DNA of 37,158 nucleotides, taken from Candidatus Adlerbacteria bacterium RIFCSPHIGHO2_12_FULL_53_18 (GTDB lineage: Bacteria; Patescibacteriota; Minisyncoccia; Phycocordibacterales; SBAW01). A model generated the notes under the pieces. The model saw nothing but the letters and a program-made list of their open reading frames with translations, made no database searches and had not been told where the DNA came from. The stretch covers positions 6,519 through 43,676 of the forward strand of contig MEWW01000007.1 in assembly GCA_001775475.1 (NCBI GenBank), given 5' to 3'. A program made the translations under genes and the position numbers. Shown here one piece after another: positions 1 through 8,801 of this stretch. Within the stretch, counting starts at the first letter, position 1. Each line of letters starts with the position of its first letter.

Positions 1-466
1 GGTCGTAGTCGCCGGGCGTCAAAAACTCTCCCGCTATGATGTCTTCGCCCAAACCCGTTACCGCATTTTCGAGTACGGGGTCGATGCCGACAATGTTGGC
101 GTTTGCGGTATCGGCTTTATCAGTGTCTTTGCGGGTTTGGTAGCCAGCTTCGAGCGTGCCCGCCATGCTGTAGCGCGGCGTTATAACCTCGATCTCAGGC
201 AACGAGTTAAGAAGTGTGATTAGGTTGGGACTGTTCTCAATGTAGCGCTTGTCCAAGGGCGCCGAGATGATGATGTCGCTCGTAAATTTGGTGCGCACCC
301 CCTCGACTGCGCCCTGCAAGAGCCCCACCAAAATGCCCGAGACTACCACCAGGTTCAGAAAGGTCAGTATCATGACCGAAATAATGAGCGAGGTGGTCCA
401 GAGGCTCGCGCGCCGCAGAGCCCGTAGTGCCAAAAACCAGCCGATACGGATATTGAGAGGTATCAT
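1..466 (-). CDS. MacB/FtsX-like ABC transporter permease, N-terminal part (continues beyond window start)
   Basis: Manual reverse-strand translation from ATG at 466: MIPLNIRIGWFLALRALRRASLWTTSLIISVMILTFLNLVVVSGILVGLLQGAVEG...; one TM then a periplasmic MacB-like domain; 6 nt downstream of the HlyD gene. Confidence 0.75.
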   Translation of the reverse strand, partial: MIPLNIRIGWFLALRALRRASLWTTSLIISVMILTFLNLVVVSGILVGLLQGAVEGVRTKFTSDIIISAPLDKRYIENSPNLITLLNSLPEIEVITPRYSMAGTLEAGYQTRKDTDKADTANANIVGIDPVLENAVTGLGEDIIAGEFLTPGDYD

Positions 467-472
467 GAGACG

Positions 473-1795
473 CTACTCGGAAAGTACGACTACTTCGCCT
501 GGAGAGAGACCTGAAATAATTTCTATCGAACCGATCGATGAGACAGCACCGGTCTCTACCTCGCGCTCTTTCATAGTCTCTCCTTCCATAACGCGCACGA
601 AGTCTTTGCCGTCGCGCGAAGTGACCGCGCGTTGCGGAATGCTGATAATGTTGTCTCTGCGGTCTGCGGTTATAACAACGTTTGCAGTCATGCCGGAGCG
701 TATCCGCTCGTCTTCCGCTACAAACTCCAGGATTGCTCGGTACGTGGAGACGCCGTCGCGCACCGTCTCTGCCGGGTCGACGGACACCACCACTGCATCA
801 AACAGCACTCCGCTGCCGTATGCATCGAGTGTCACGGCCGAAGAAGCCCCGGGCCACACGAGTGAGAGATTTATCTCCGGCACAAAGCTCTCTATCTGCA
901 GCGTATCGTCGCCAATGAGCGAAATAACCGGCTCATTAACTGCGGCGGTAGCGCCAACCTCGGTGTCAACCACTGTGATAATGCCGACAAACGGAGCGCG
1001 GAGTACATGTTCGTTTATTTCAGTCTGGATGCGCTGAACTTCAGCTTCGGCATTTGCAATCGCCTTCTCGCGCGTCCGGAGTGTCTCTTGATACGCGTTG
1101 TAGTTTGCAAGATACGATGAACTCTTGGTGTTTGGAATAGTTATGTACCAGATAGTATTCTCGTACGCGGCCTGCCCGTCTGGGAACGAAATAAACAGTC
1201 CGCGAGTGCCTAACGCTGTCGGCTCATTGTCGAGCACCTCTACCAGTCCCACGGTTTCCAGCTGGAACACGCGCAGCTCGTAGTCGGACGAGTTCTCTTT
1301 TTTAGTGATGCGTGCACGATACGTACCCTCTGCACCGTCGTAAATACCGGTGATTGCGGGCGCAGTGGCATCGTCGGACGAAGACGACGGTACGGCGGCA
1401 AGGTCGTCGGAGAGAAGGGTTCTGTAGGCGCTTGCAACAAGCTCATCCTGCTCTTTTTGTACTTTATCGAGGTCAGCCTGCGCCGTGCGGAGTTCTGCCG
1501 CAAGCACGCTGATACCGAGTGTGGCAAGTGTCTTCCCTGCAGCGACCCTGTCGCCCACTCTAACGTTAAGCGCTTCCACCCGACCTGTTTCAGAGAAGGC
1601 TAGGTCTACTTCCTGTGCTGCCACCACCTTGCCGGAAACGGAGACTTGCTGGAGAAATGTACCCTGCTCAACTACAAGAGTTTCAACAGGAACCTCGCCG
1701 TTCGAAAAGTAAAACCATGCCCCAAGTCCTGCGAGCACGGCAACTCCGATATACACCACGGGCTTTCCCGTAAGTTTTTGCAACGCTTTTTTCAT
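473..1795 (-). CDS. HlyD/RND-type periplasmic adaptor (membrane fusion) protein
   Basis: N-terminal TM, barrel-sandwich lipoyl halves (GKVVAAQEVDLAFSETGRVEALNVRVGDRV ... LRAPFVGIITVVDTEVGATAAVNEPVISL). Confidence 0.85.
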   Translation of the reverse strand: MKKALQKLTGKPVVYIGVAVLAGLGAWFYFSNGEVPVETLVVEQGTFLQQVSVSGKVVAAQEVDLAFSETGRVEALNVRVGDRVAAGKTLATLGISVLAAELRTAQADLDKVQKEQDELVASAYRTLLSDDLAAVPSSSSDDATAPAITGIYDGAEGTYRARITKKENSSDYELRVFQLETVGLVEVLDNEPTALGTRGLFISFPDGQAAYENTIWYITIPNTKSSSYLANYNAYQETLRTREKAIANAEAEVQRIQTEINEHVLRAPFVGIITVVDTEVGATAAVNEPVISLIGDDTLQIESFVPEINLSLVWPGASSAVTLDAYGSGVLFDAVVVSVDPAETVRDGVSTYRAILEFVAEDERIRSGMTANVVITADRRDNIISIPQRAVTSRDGKDFVRVMEGETMKEREVETGAVSSIGSIEIISGLSPGEVVVLSE

Positions 1796-1812
1796 ACTGT
1801 CGTATCACTTTA

Positions 1813-3591
1813 CTATAACTTTTGTTTCTCCCAAAGCTCGAAAAAGCGCCCTTTTTTAACCATAAGTTCATCGAAATTGCCCGACTCCACCAGCTGCCCC
1901 TCTTCAAGGACCAGGATCTTATCCATCTCTTTAATAGTGGTCAGGCGGTGGGCGATAACGACTGCAGTTACGGTTTCGAAGAGCTGGTGAAGTGAGTCGC
2001 GGATTTTTTCCTCCGACTCGAGGTCAAGGTGCGAAGTTGCTTCGTCCATTAAAAGGAGTTTCGGCTGCCTATATATCGCGCGTGCGATTCCTAGCCGCTG
2101 GCGCTCGCCGCCGGAAAGCTTAATACCCTTCTCCCCTACTACCGTGTCGAGACCTTCAGGCAGTTTGCCGAGAAAGTCTGCGACATGCGCCGTCTCAAGC
2201 GCCCGCAGGAGCACTTCCTCGCTCTTTTTGTACTCCGGATTGGTAATCGTAATATTCTCCCTTAGTGAGAGGTTAAAGACCTCGGTGTCTTGGAGCACCG
2301 TCGAGACGTGGCGGAAGTAGTCTTTGCGGCTCAAGTCTTTTATCGATACATCGTCAAAGAGAATGTCGCCCGTAAATTCGTCTCGCTCTTTAAGGAGCAG
2401 TTTAAACAGGGTAGATTTGCCGGCTCCGGAGAGGCCTACAATGCCTATCTTTTCCCCGCGCTTGATTTCAAACGACACGTTGCGCAGAACCGGTAAGTCG
2501 CCGTAGGCGAACGAGACGTTTTTGAGAGCAATGCGCTGCCACTCCGGACTAAGTAGCACTTTGCCGACCTCGCTATCTATGCCGAGCGGCGACTTCGTAA
2601 TATCCTTCATGCGCGAAACCGAGAAGCGGGCGGTTATGAACTCCTGGGTTACTTCCGAGAGCTCGTCTACCGACGACCAGATGTTTACGAAATAGCCGTT
2701 GAACAGCACGAGAAAGCCGATCTCGTAATGGCCTTCGAGTATCCCCATGACAATAAACGCGAGGATGCCGAAGCGGAACCCCTGCCCCAAGAAGTTGAGC
2801 AAGGAGCTCCTGAGCTGAAAGCGAAAAATGCGCAGCTTTACTCTTTCGAAAAGTTTTGCGGTCTTTTTCTCCGCGATATCGTAGAGCTCGCGTGCTATGG
2901 CCATCACCTTAACGCTCCGAATATTGTTGATGGCCTCGAACATAATGCCACTCACCTGCTCCTCTTCCTGGTTGACCATGTAGGAGGCTGCGGCCGCACG
3001 CCTGGTGAGCACAAACGAGAGCGAGAAGTACAGCACGATAAAAATAAGAAGAAACACGAGTATCGTCCGGTCGAGAAGCGCGAAGATAAATATGATGCCG
3101 ACGAAGTTGACGATGATTTCTATAATATTGTCGAACCATACGCGTAAGACTTTGGTGAGCCCTGCGGCGCCGTTTTGGATGCGCTTTATCTTGTTGCCGG
3201 AGTTTTCCCGCTCATGCCACACCATGTCGAGCAAAAAGAGGTGCTTCAGGGTCTCGAGCGTCGCATCAAGAGCCACGCGCTCGGCAACACGGTAGCCAAG
3301 CCACTTCGCGGCAAAGCGCATGGTCGAATGCAGCACAACGGCAAGCCCCCAGAGTATGAGCACTACCCAAAGAGTGTCGAGCGACATGCCTGCCTCGTAG
3401 GTGGTGAGGAACGTAACTATGGTTGCAAACGCAAACGGCGGGTAGAGCCACACAAGGTCGGAGACCAGGCGAAAAAACGAGCCAAGCAAAAAACGCCATC
3501 GGTACGGCGCAATATGCCGACCGAGGTCTACGAAGAGGTTCCACGGGGAATACTCAACTTGCACTTCACTGAGACCCAACACTTTTTTCAC
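1813..3591 (-). CDS. ABC exporter, fused permease-ATPase
   Basis: TM domain plus Walker A GLSGAGKST, signature LSGGERQRLGIARAI, Walker B LLLMDEATS. Confidence 0.92.
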   Translation of the reverse strand: MKKVLGLSEVQVEYSPWNLFVDLGRHIAPYRWRFLLGSFFRLVSDLVWLYPPFAFATIVTFLTTYEAGMSLDTLWVVLILWGLAVVLHSTMRFAAKWLGYRVAERVALDATLETLKHLFLLDMVWHERENSGNKIKRIQNGAAGLTKVLRVWFDNIIEIIVNFVGIIFIFALLDRTILVFLLIFIVLYFSLSFVLTRRAAAASYMVNQEEEQVSGIMFEAINNIRSVKVMAIARELYDIAEKKTAKLFERVKLRIFRFQLRSSLLNFLGQGFRFGILAFIVMGILEGHYEIGFLVLFNGYFVNIWSSVDELSEVTQEFITARFSVSRMKDITKSPLGIDSEVGKVLLSPEWQRIALKNVSFAYGDLPVLRNVSFEIKRGEKIGIVGLSGAGKSTLFKLLLKERDEFTGDILFDDVSIKDLSRKDYFRHVSTVLQDTEVFNLSLRENITITNPEYKKSEEVLLRALETAHVADFLGKLPEGLDTVVGEKGIKLSGGERQRLGIARAIYRQPKLLLMDEATSHLDLESEEKIRDSLHQLFETVTAVVIAHRLTTIKEMDKILVLEEGQLVESGNFDELMVKKGRFFELWEKQKL

Positions 3592-3605
3592 TCTGTCTGC
3601 TCACT

Positions 3606-4178
3606 TTACCACGACGAGAGCCAGCCGCGCATCATCTCAATTTCCTGCGTTTGTGAAGTAATTATATTCTCTGCGAGTTGCTCCATCTCCGGCCGTTCGG
3701 TTCCAGCAGCAAGCATCTGCGCCATCATAACTGCCATCTCATGATGAACGATCATCTGCGAAAGAAATTCTTTATCGAAATCCGCTGCTGCCAGAAGCTC
3801 ATCCAAATCCCCTTCCATCCCCTCCATACGCATCATGCTGTGGCCGGCAGCGCTTGGTGCGGCATTAAACCACTCCTGATACCACGCGGTCATATCGTTG
3901 ATTTCCCGAGTTTGTGCATCAATGATGCCCTGTGCAAGCGAGAGAATTTCCGGACGCGCCGATTTCTCAAGTGCAAGCTCCGCCATCTCAATTGCCCCCT
4001 CGTGGTGCGGGATCATCTGGTCAATAAAATGCTGATCGATACCGTCACTTACTCCCATCATGGATGCCGGTCCCATCATATTAGAACCCGTGGGTCCCAA
4101 GAATGTAGGCGCCACAACAATGCCTATAAGCACACCGAGAATAAGCCCGCCAAGTCCTATCGTTATAGAAGAGTTCAT
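3606..4178 (-). CDS. DUF305-family His/Met-rich exported protein
   Basis: Two DUF305-type repeats: DQHFIDQMIPHHEGAIEMAE and DKEFLSQMIVHHEMAVMMAQ; N-terminal TM. Confidence 0.88.
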   Translation of the reverse strand: MNSSITIGLGGLILGVLIGIVVAPTFLGPTGSNMMGPASMMGVSDGIDQHFIDQMIPHHEGAIEMAELALEKSARPEILSLAQGIIDAQTREINDMTAWYQEWFNAAPSAAGHSMMRMEGMEGDLDELLAAADFDKEFLSQMIVHHEMAVMMAQMLAAGTERPEMEQLAENIITSQTQEIEMMRGWLSSW

Positions 4179-4216
4179 AAGTATATTGTTAGTATATAAC
4201 TCAATATAGCACGTTG

Positions 4217-4630
4217 TTAATACGAGATTTCTATCACGTCGCCATCCTGCATACGATAGTTTTCGAATTCGGAACTTTCTATTCCGTTGACCATCATTGA
4301 TCTGGCGGTACCAAAGTTCTTATCCCATACATTGAAGAATTTCTGTAGGGCAAGATCACTTTTTGTAACTCGCCCGCCAAACTCCATGTGGACGAGCCCC
4401 GGTTCATCGTCGTGCGTATGTATAGGGTTGTGCACCGCGCCAAGTCCCATATTTGCAGGAATCTCTACTTCTTCTCCATCAACACGGACTGTGACCTTGG
4501 CATGCCAATGCAGACCATTCTGTGAGAGAATTTCCCCCTGTTCTGCCGGAGATGATTGTGGCATATACCCCAAAGCTCCGATTGCTGCGACAAAGAGCGC
4601 AATAATTCCTAGCGTATAGATTGGTTTCAT
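4217..4630 (-). CDS. membrane-anchored His-rich hypothetical protein (possible metal binding)
   Basis: N-terminal TM; HWHAKVTVRVDG and HNPIHTHDDEPGLVHMEFGG; SD-like AAGGA upstream of ATG. Confidence 0.75.
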   Translation of the reverse strand: MKPIYTLGIIALFVAAIGALGYMPQSSPAEQGEILSQNGLHWHAKVTVRVDGEEVEIPANMGLGAVHNPIHTHDDEPGLVHMEFGGRVTKSDLALQKFFNVWDKNFGTARSMMVNGIESSEFENYRMQDGDVIEISY

Positions 4631-4641
4631 AATTATCCTTG

Positions 4642-5352
4642 TTAGTTTTTAGTGAGGGCCGCTTCAATAGCCTGCCTAAACACTGCGTACGGCTGTGCAC
4701 CTTCGACCAGCTGCTTACCTACTATTGAACCGGGAGTGCCGCTGATGCCGAGCGCCGCGCCCTCGGCCTTGTCAGCGTCCATTTCTTTCTGATATTCATC
4801 TCCTTTTGATTTCACCAGAGTGGCGACTTTGCCCGTATCGCTCGCGCCAAGAACATTTGTCGTTATTGAAGTGATTTTAGCTTCAGTCGCCCAGCCGGAA
4901 TTTTCTTGGCCCTGATTATCGTATACGGCCTTGTGCCATAGATAGAATTTATCGGGCGCGACTTCCCACACAGCACTAGAGTACTGCCCCAGCGCCTGTG
5001 AGTCGGGGCCGAGGAATTGAAAATCCTTGAAGACTATTTTTACCTTGCCGGTGTCCACGTAGTCCTTGATGATCTGCGGCATTGCCCCCTGCTCATGGCG
5101 CTGGCAAAATGGACATTGATAGTCGTACCAATACGCAATAGTTACAGGCGCATTGGCATTGCCGATAAACGGTTCCCCTTCTGTTCTTACTCTGCTTATA
5201 TCAACATCAATAGCTGCCGGTTGCTCTGGGTTTGCCGCTACGGGCCCTGTAGGCTGCTTGTTTGTGAATATGACCGCGCCCGCGATGATAACTCCTGCGA
5301 TGATAATTGAGACCGATGGTGATAGGTTAAATTTTGATAGTTGAGCTTCCAT
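4642..5352 (-). CDS. DsbA-family thiol-disulfide oxidoreductase, membrane anchored
   Basis: YWYDYQCPFCQRHEQGAMPQI (CPFC active site), cis-Pro region ISGTPGSIVGKQLVEGAQP. Confidence 0.9.
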   Translation of the reverse strand: MEAQLSKFNLSPSVSIIIAGVIIAGAVIFTNKQPTGPVAANPEQPAAIDVDISRVRTEGEPFIGNANAPVTIAYWYDYQCPFCQRHEQGAMPQIIKDYVDTGKVKIVFKDFQFLGPDSQALGQYSSAVWEVAPDKFYLWHKAVYDNQGQENSGWATEAKITSITTNVLGASDTGKVATLVKSKGDEYQKEMDADKAEGAALGISGTPGSIVGKQLVEGAQPYAVFRQAIEAALTKN

Positions 5353-5415
5353 ACGTAATGTAAGGTTGATAGGGATAAAGAGCGCGGGCGTCAGTCACCG
5401 CGGAATCAACCTAAC

Positions 5416-5811
5416 TTAAAAAATCTTTGGATGCATTAATCCGCGAGCAATAAAGCGTTGCAGAGAATCATGTCCTCGAACTTCCAGATCGTAAGAGATG
5501 AGGACAGGCTGGGGCGATGGGTGAAGGAGCCACAGGTACTGACTAAAACCAAGCACAAAAAGCAGTGCAAAGAGCAGCAGTAACAACATCACCGCACTCT
5601 GCACCGGGATCGCAGCAACAAGATTTTGCCAAGCGCTCAGGTGTTCAAGCGGATTCATATTGCACATGGCGGTATTATGTCCCATGAGTGCGCAGCCACC
5701 TATATCCTCCATGCTATGGCCCATCATCATGCCGGAATACAAAGCGCCAGTCGCCCCCACGAGCAAAAAAGTGGTGATGATTATGCTGGTGAGTAATTTT
5801 CCGAGATGCAT
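5416..5811 (-). CDS. small two-TM membrane protein with CX9C-X6-H-X3-WQN loop
   Basis: GCALMGHNTAMCNMNPLEHLSAWQN between two hydrophobic segments; perfect TATAAT located 6 nt upstream of ATG. Confidence 0.7.
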   Translation of the reverse strand: MHLGKLLTSIIITTFLLVGATGALYSGMMMGHSMEDIGGCALMGHNTAMCNMNPLEHLSAWQNLVAAIPVQSAVMLLLLLFALLFVLGFSQYLWLLHPSPQPVLISYDLEVRGHDSLQRFIARGLMHPKIF

Positions 5812-5825
5812 AGAGTAATTATAAG

Positions 5826-6209
5826 CTACTTTGCGTTGTTGATTATGGTCTGAACTATGCGGTCGATTTCTGCTGGCATGTCTCCCAAATCGGCATTCGG
5901 AAAAAATTGGGGTAGGACAACAGGCCGCATGCCGGAAATGTACGTCTGGCCGTCTTTTACATACACGTTGATTTTACACGGCATGCAAAGTCCTATCTTG
6001 ATGTCCGCTTTCAAAAAATCATTGGCGAATTTCGCGTTGCAAAACTCGATGATTTTAAATGGTTCCCGTACAAACCCCTTCTCGGTCAAAGTCTTCTGTA
6101 CATCATGAACATATAAAACCCGCATGCCCGCTTCGGCAATTTTGTCTTGTGCGCTTTTAACCGCCTCGTCAAAAGCCTTCGTTGTCTTTACGGTGTAATC
6201 GAATGTCAT
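5826..6209 (-). CDS. DUF302-domain protein
   Basis: VKTTKAFDEAVKSAQDKIAEAGMRVLYVHDVQKTLTEKGF ... FCNAKFANDFLKADIKIGLCMPCKINVYVKDG. Confidence 0.85.
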   Translation of the reverse strand: MTFDYTVKTTKAFDEAVKSAQDKIAEAGMRVLYVHDVQKTLTEKGFVREPFKIIEFCNAKFANDFLKADIKIGLCMPCKINVYVKDGQTYISGMRPVVLPQFFPNADLGDMPAEIDRIVQTIINNAK

Positions 6210-6227
6210 ACGTTCAAGCAGACCGTA

Positions 6228-6542
6228 TCATATCCGCAAACCAATCCTTAGTCCATTAGATAATTTCACCACCTCTCCCGCGAGGGCTGCAAGACGGGTA
6301 ACAAGAAATAACGCGAGCGCAACTACTACAAGGATCTCGACAACTATTGCCAAAAGCGCATTCTGCCAGTGCCCAACGTGGACAAGCACCTCTGCACATA
6401 CCACTGATAGGGGCGACAACGATGCACAGCCTGCCTCATGCTCGTGGGGAGATAGTGCAACCATCGCATAGAGCCCAAATACCGCCGCAAAGATAAATGC
6501 GAGCAAAAGTACGGGGGCAAGCTGTCTACTAAGAGCGATCAT
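6228..6542 (-). CDS. small two-TM membrane protein with CX9C-X5-H-X2-H-WQN loop, related in pattern to 5416..5811
   Basis: Start set at ATG 6542 (ATGA overlap with the ATPase stop) rather than the longer ORF to 6698; MIALSRQLAPVLLLAF...HEHEAGCASLSPLSVVCAEVLVHVGHWQNALLAIVVEILVV. Confidence 0.7.
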   Translation of the reverse strand: MIALSRQLAPVLLLAFIFAAVFGLYAMVALSPHEHEAGCASLSPLSVVCAEVLVHVGHWQNALLAIVVEILVVVALALFLVTRLAALAGEVVKLSNGLRIGLRI

Positions 6543-8431
6543 AGTGATTTGCGGCGCAAAAGTGCTGCGTTTACGGCGACAATAACAGTTGAAAGAGACA
6601 TAAACACCGCTGCGACCGCCGGCTGCAGCACAACACCCCACGCAGCAAGAGCACCAGCGGCAATAGGGAGCGCCACGACATTGTAGCCAGATGCCCAAAA
6701 GAGATTTTGAATCATTTTCGAGTACGTCAGGCGCGAGAGCCTAATGATTTTAGGAATATCGCGGGGGTCGTTGCGCACAAGGATGATGCCAGCAGACTCG
6801 ATGGCTACATTGGTGCCCGCCCCAACCGCAATACCAAGGTCTGCTTGAGTCAATGCCGGTGCGTCGTTGACGCCGTCGCCCACCATAGCGACCATCTCAC
6901 CCTTGCTCTGCAAGAGTTTTACTTTGTTCACCTTGTCCTCTGGGCGCACGCGAGCAAAAAATTCCTCTATGCCAAGTTCCGATGCCACCTCTCGCGCAAC
7001 CACCTCCGAGTCCCCGGTAATCATTGCAATATGAAGTCCCATATCGCGTAGTGCTTCGACCGCTTCTTTTGCCTCCGGTCGAGGCGTGTCTGCAACCGCG
7101 ATAGTACCCAACACCTCTCCGTTAACTTCGACCACAATATCCGCGCCACCGCGATGACCGACAAAGATTTGCCTCCCGCCGACATCTGCCTGCGCACCGG
7201 CACCAGGGATGCGTTTAAAATTTACCGCTTCCGGCACAACAAGACTGCGTTTCTGTGCCTCAGCGATAACTGCCTTGCCTATCGGGTGCTCCGAGTGCGC
7301 CTCTACCGCGGCGGCAAGAGCAAGTGCCTCGTCGGAGTTTGAATGCGTAACAGAGAACTTGCCTGCAGTAAGCGTGCCTGTCTTGTCAAAGAGCACGGTC
7401 GTGACGTTGCGCGCCGCCTCGAGTGCGAGGCGGCGTTTAACAAAGAAACCGTTTTTTGCTGCCATCGTGGTTGAGATAGAGGCGACAAGTGGGATTGCGA
7501 GCCCAAGCGCGTGCGGACAGGCAATGACAAGCACGGCAACTAGGCGCTCAACTGAAAAACCAAAGCTTTCCCCTACCATCACCCACACAACAAACGTAAT
7601 TGCACCAGCACCAACCGCAAGCAAGGTTAGATAAAACGCCGCCCGATCGGAGAGAAGCTGCAGGCGAGACTTTGAACTTTCTGCCTCTGCTACTAAACGC
7701 ATGACACCGGCAAGAAAAGTGCTTTCCCCTATCTTTTCTATCCGTATCGTGAGACTTCCATCTCCGTTTATTGCTCCAGCCACCACTTCGTCTCCTGTTT
7801 TCTTTTGGACCGGCCGCGACTCTCCGGTAATGAGTGCTTCATCCAATTCTGATTCACCTTCCACAATTATTCCGTCGGCCGGCACTTTTGCCCCAGGACG
7901 AACCAGCGCAATGTCACCCTGTCGCACATCACTAAGAGAAACGACTACTGTTTTGCCTTCACGCACAACCTCCGCTGTGTCTGGCAGCAGTTTAGCGAGT
8001 TCTCGCAATGCCCCCTTAGCACCCTGCACCGCGCGCATCTCAACATAGTGGCCTATGAGCATGACGGCGATCAGGGTCGAAAGCTCCCAAAAAAGTGTCA
8101 TGCCACTGCCGAACAACACAGAGCCCACACTGTAGAAGTATGCAGCGGAGATCGCAAGTGCAATCAGGGTCATCATGCCGGGAAGCCGCGCCTTGAGTTC
8201 GCTCAACGCACCTCTAAGGAATACAAGTCCGCCGTAGAAAAAAACTATGGAGCCGAGGACAAGCTGCAGATACGGTGAACCCGCAAATGTGGGCGCGCTC
8301 CATCCAACTAATGCCTCCGGCAAATCGGAGTAAAGAATGATGGGTACCGTGAGAACAAGCACCACCCAGAACTTTTTTAAAAAATCCTCGGTGTGATGTC
8401 CTGCGTGTTTATCATGTGATCCATGATCCAT
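6539..8431 (-). CDS. copB: P1B-type heavy-metal (copper) translocating ATPase, CopB-like CPH class
   Basis: His-rich N-terminus MDHGSHDKHAGHH; TGES; TM motif VIACPHALGLAIP; DKTGTLT; GDGVNDAPAL. Confidence 0.93.
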   Translation of the reverse strand: MDHGSHDKHAGHHTEDFLKKFWVVLVLTVPIILYSDLPEALVGWSAPTFAGSPYLQLVLGSIVFFYGGLVFLRGALSELKARLPGMMTLIALAISAAYFYSVGSVLFGSGMTLFWELSTLIAVMLIGHYVEMRAVQGAKGALRELAKLLPDTAEVVREGKTVVVSLSDVRQGDIALVRPGAKVPADGIIVEGESELDEALITGESRPVQKKTGDEVVAGAINGDGSLTIRIEKIGESTFLAGVMRLVAEAESSKSRLQLLSDRAAFYLTLLAVGAGAITFVVWVMVGESFGFSVERLVAVLVIACPHALGLAIPLVASISTTMAAKNGFFVKRRLALEAARNVTTVLFDKTGTLTAGKFSVTHSNSDEALALAAAVEAHSEHPIGKAVIAEAQKRSLVVPEAVNFKRIPGAGAQADVGGRQIFVGHRGGADIVVEVNGEVLGTIAVADTPRPEAKEAVEALRDMGLHIAMITGDSEVVAREVASELGIEEFFARVRPEDKVNKVKLLQSKGEMVAMVGDGVNDAPALTQADLGIAVGAGTNVAIESAGIILVRNDPRDIPKIIRLSRLTYSKMIQNLFWASGYNVVALPIAAGALAAWGVVLQPAVAAVFMSLSTVIVAVNAALLRRKSL

Positions 8432-8432
8432 A

Positions 8433-8705
8433 TCACTTTTTCTTCTGCGCCAGCTTATACACTTTCAAAATCTCTTCGACCGCCTTTTTACTCCTCCCCG
8501 ATTTTACCTGTGCAACCACGTGGGTCGTGAGATGATTCTCAAGCATCAAATCTTCAACACCCGATAGCGCCTCCTTTATCGCGCTCGACTGTGTAATGAT
8601 GTCCACACAGTAGCGCTCGGTATCTACCATCTTTGTCAGGCCATTTAGCTGACCTTTAATGAGGCTCAGGCGTCGGAGTGCTTTTTTCTTCATGTCAGCT
8701 TTCAT
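8433..8705 (-). CDS. csoR: CsoR/RcnR-family (DUF156) metal-sensing repressor
   Basis: KKKALRRLSLIKGQLNGLTKMVDTERYCVDIITQSSAIKEALSGVEDLMLENHLTTHVV; first gene of the copper operon. Confidence 0.9.
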   Translation of the reverse strand: MKADMKKKALRRLSLIKGQLNGLTKMVDTERYCVDIITQSSAIKEALSGVEDLMLENHLTTHVVAQVKSGRSKKAVEEILKVYKLAQKKK

Positions 8706-8711
8706 ATCCCC

Positions 8712-8740
8712 ATGATACCCCCATGGGGTATTTGTGTAAA
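8712..8740 (-). promoter_or_regulatory. sigma70-type promoter of csoR operon: TTTACA (8735-8740), 17 bp, TATCAT (8712-8717)
   Basis: Both hexamers one mismatch from consensus with optimal spacing; the operator lies within and beside the spacer. Confidence 0.65.
8715..8731. promoter_or_regulatory. CsoR-type operator palindrome ATACCCC-CAT-GGGGTAT
   Basis: 7-bp perfect arms with 3-nt centre; lies in the csoR promoter region. Confidence 0.75.
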
Positions 8741-8801
8741 GTAAAGAATGACTGTACCCTGTAGGTAGTGGTCGATATTATTTACAGTCACAACAAAATA
8801 T

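Noticed and set aside
249-1037. 262-aa plus ORF at window start
   Set aside because: Overlaps the HlyD and MacB-like genes on the minus strand; Ser/Thr/Arg-rich spurious translation.
6543-6698. N-terminal extension of the 6228 ORF (MGIWLQCRGAPYCRWCSCCVGCC...)
   Set aside because: The extension lies inside the P1B ATPase gene in another frame; ATGA coupling at 6542 gives a membrane protein with a sensible start.
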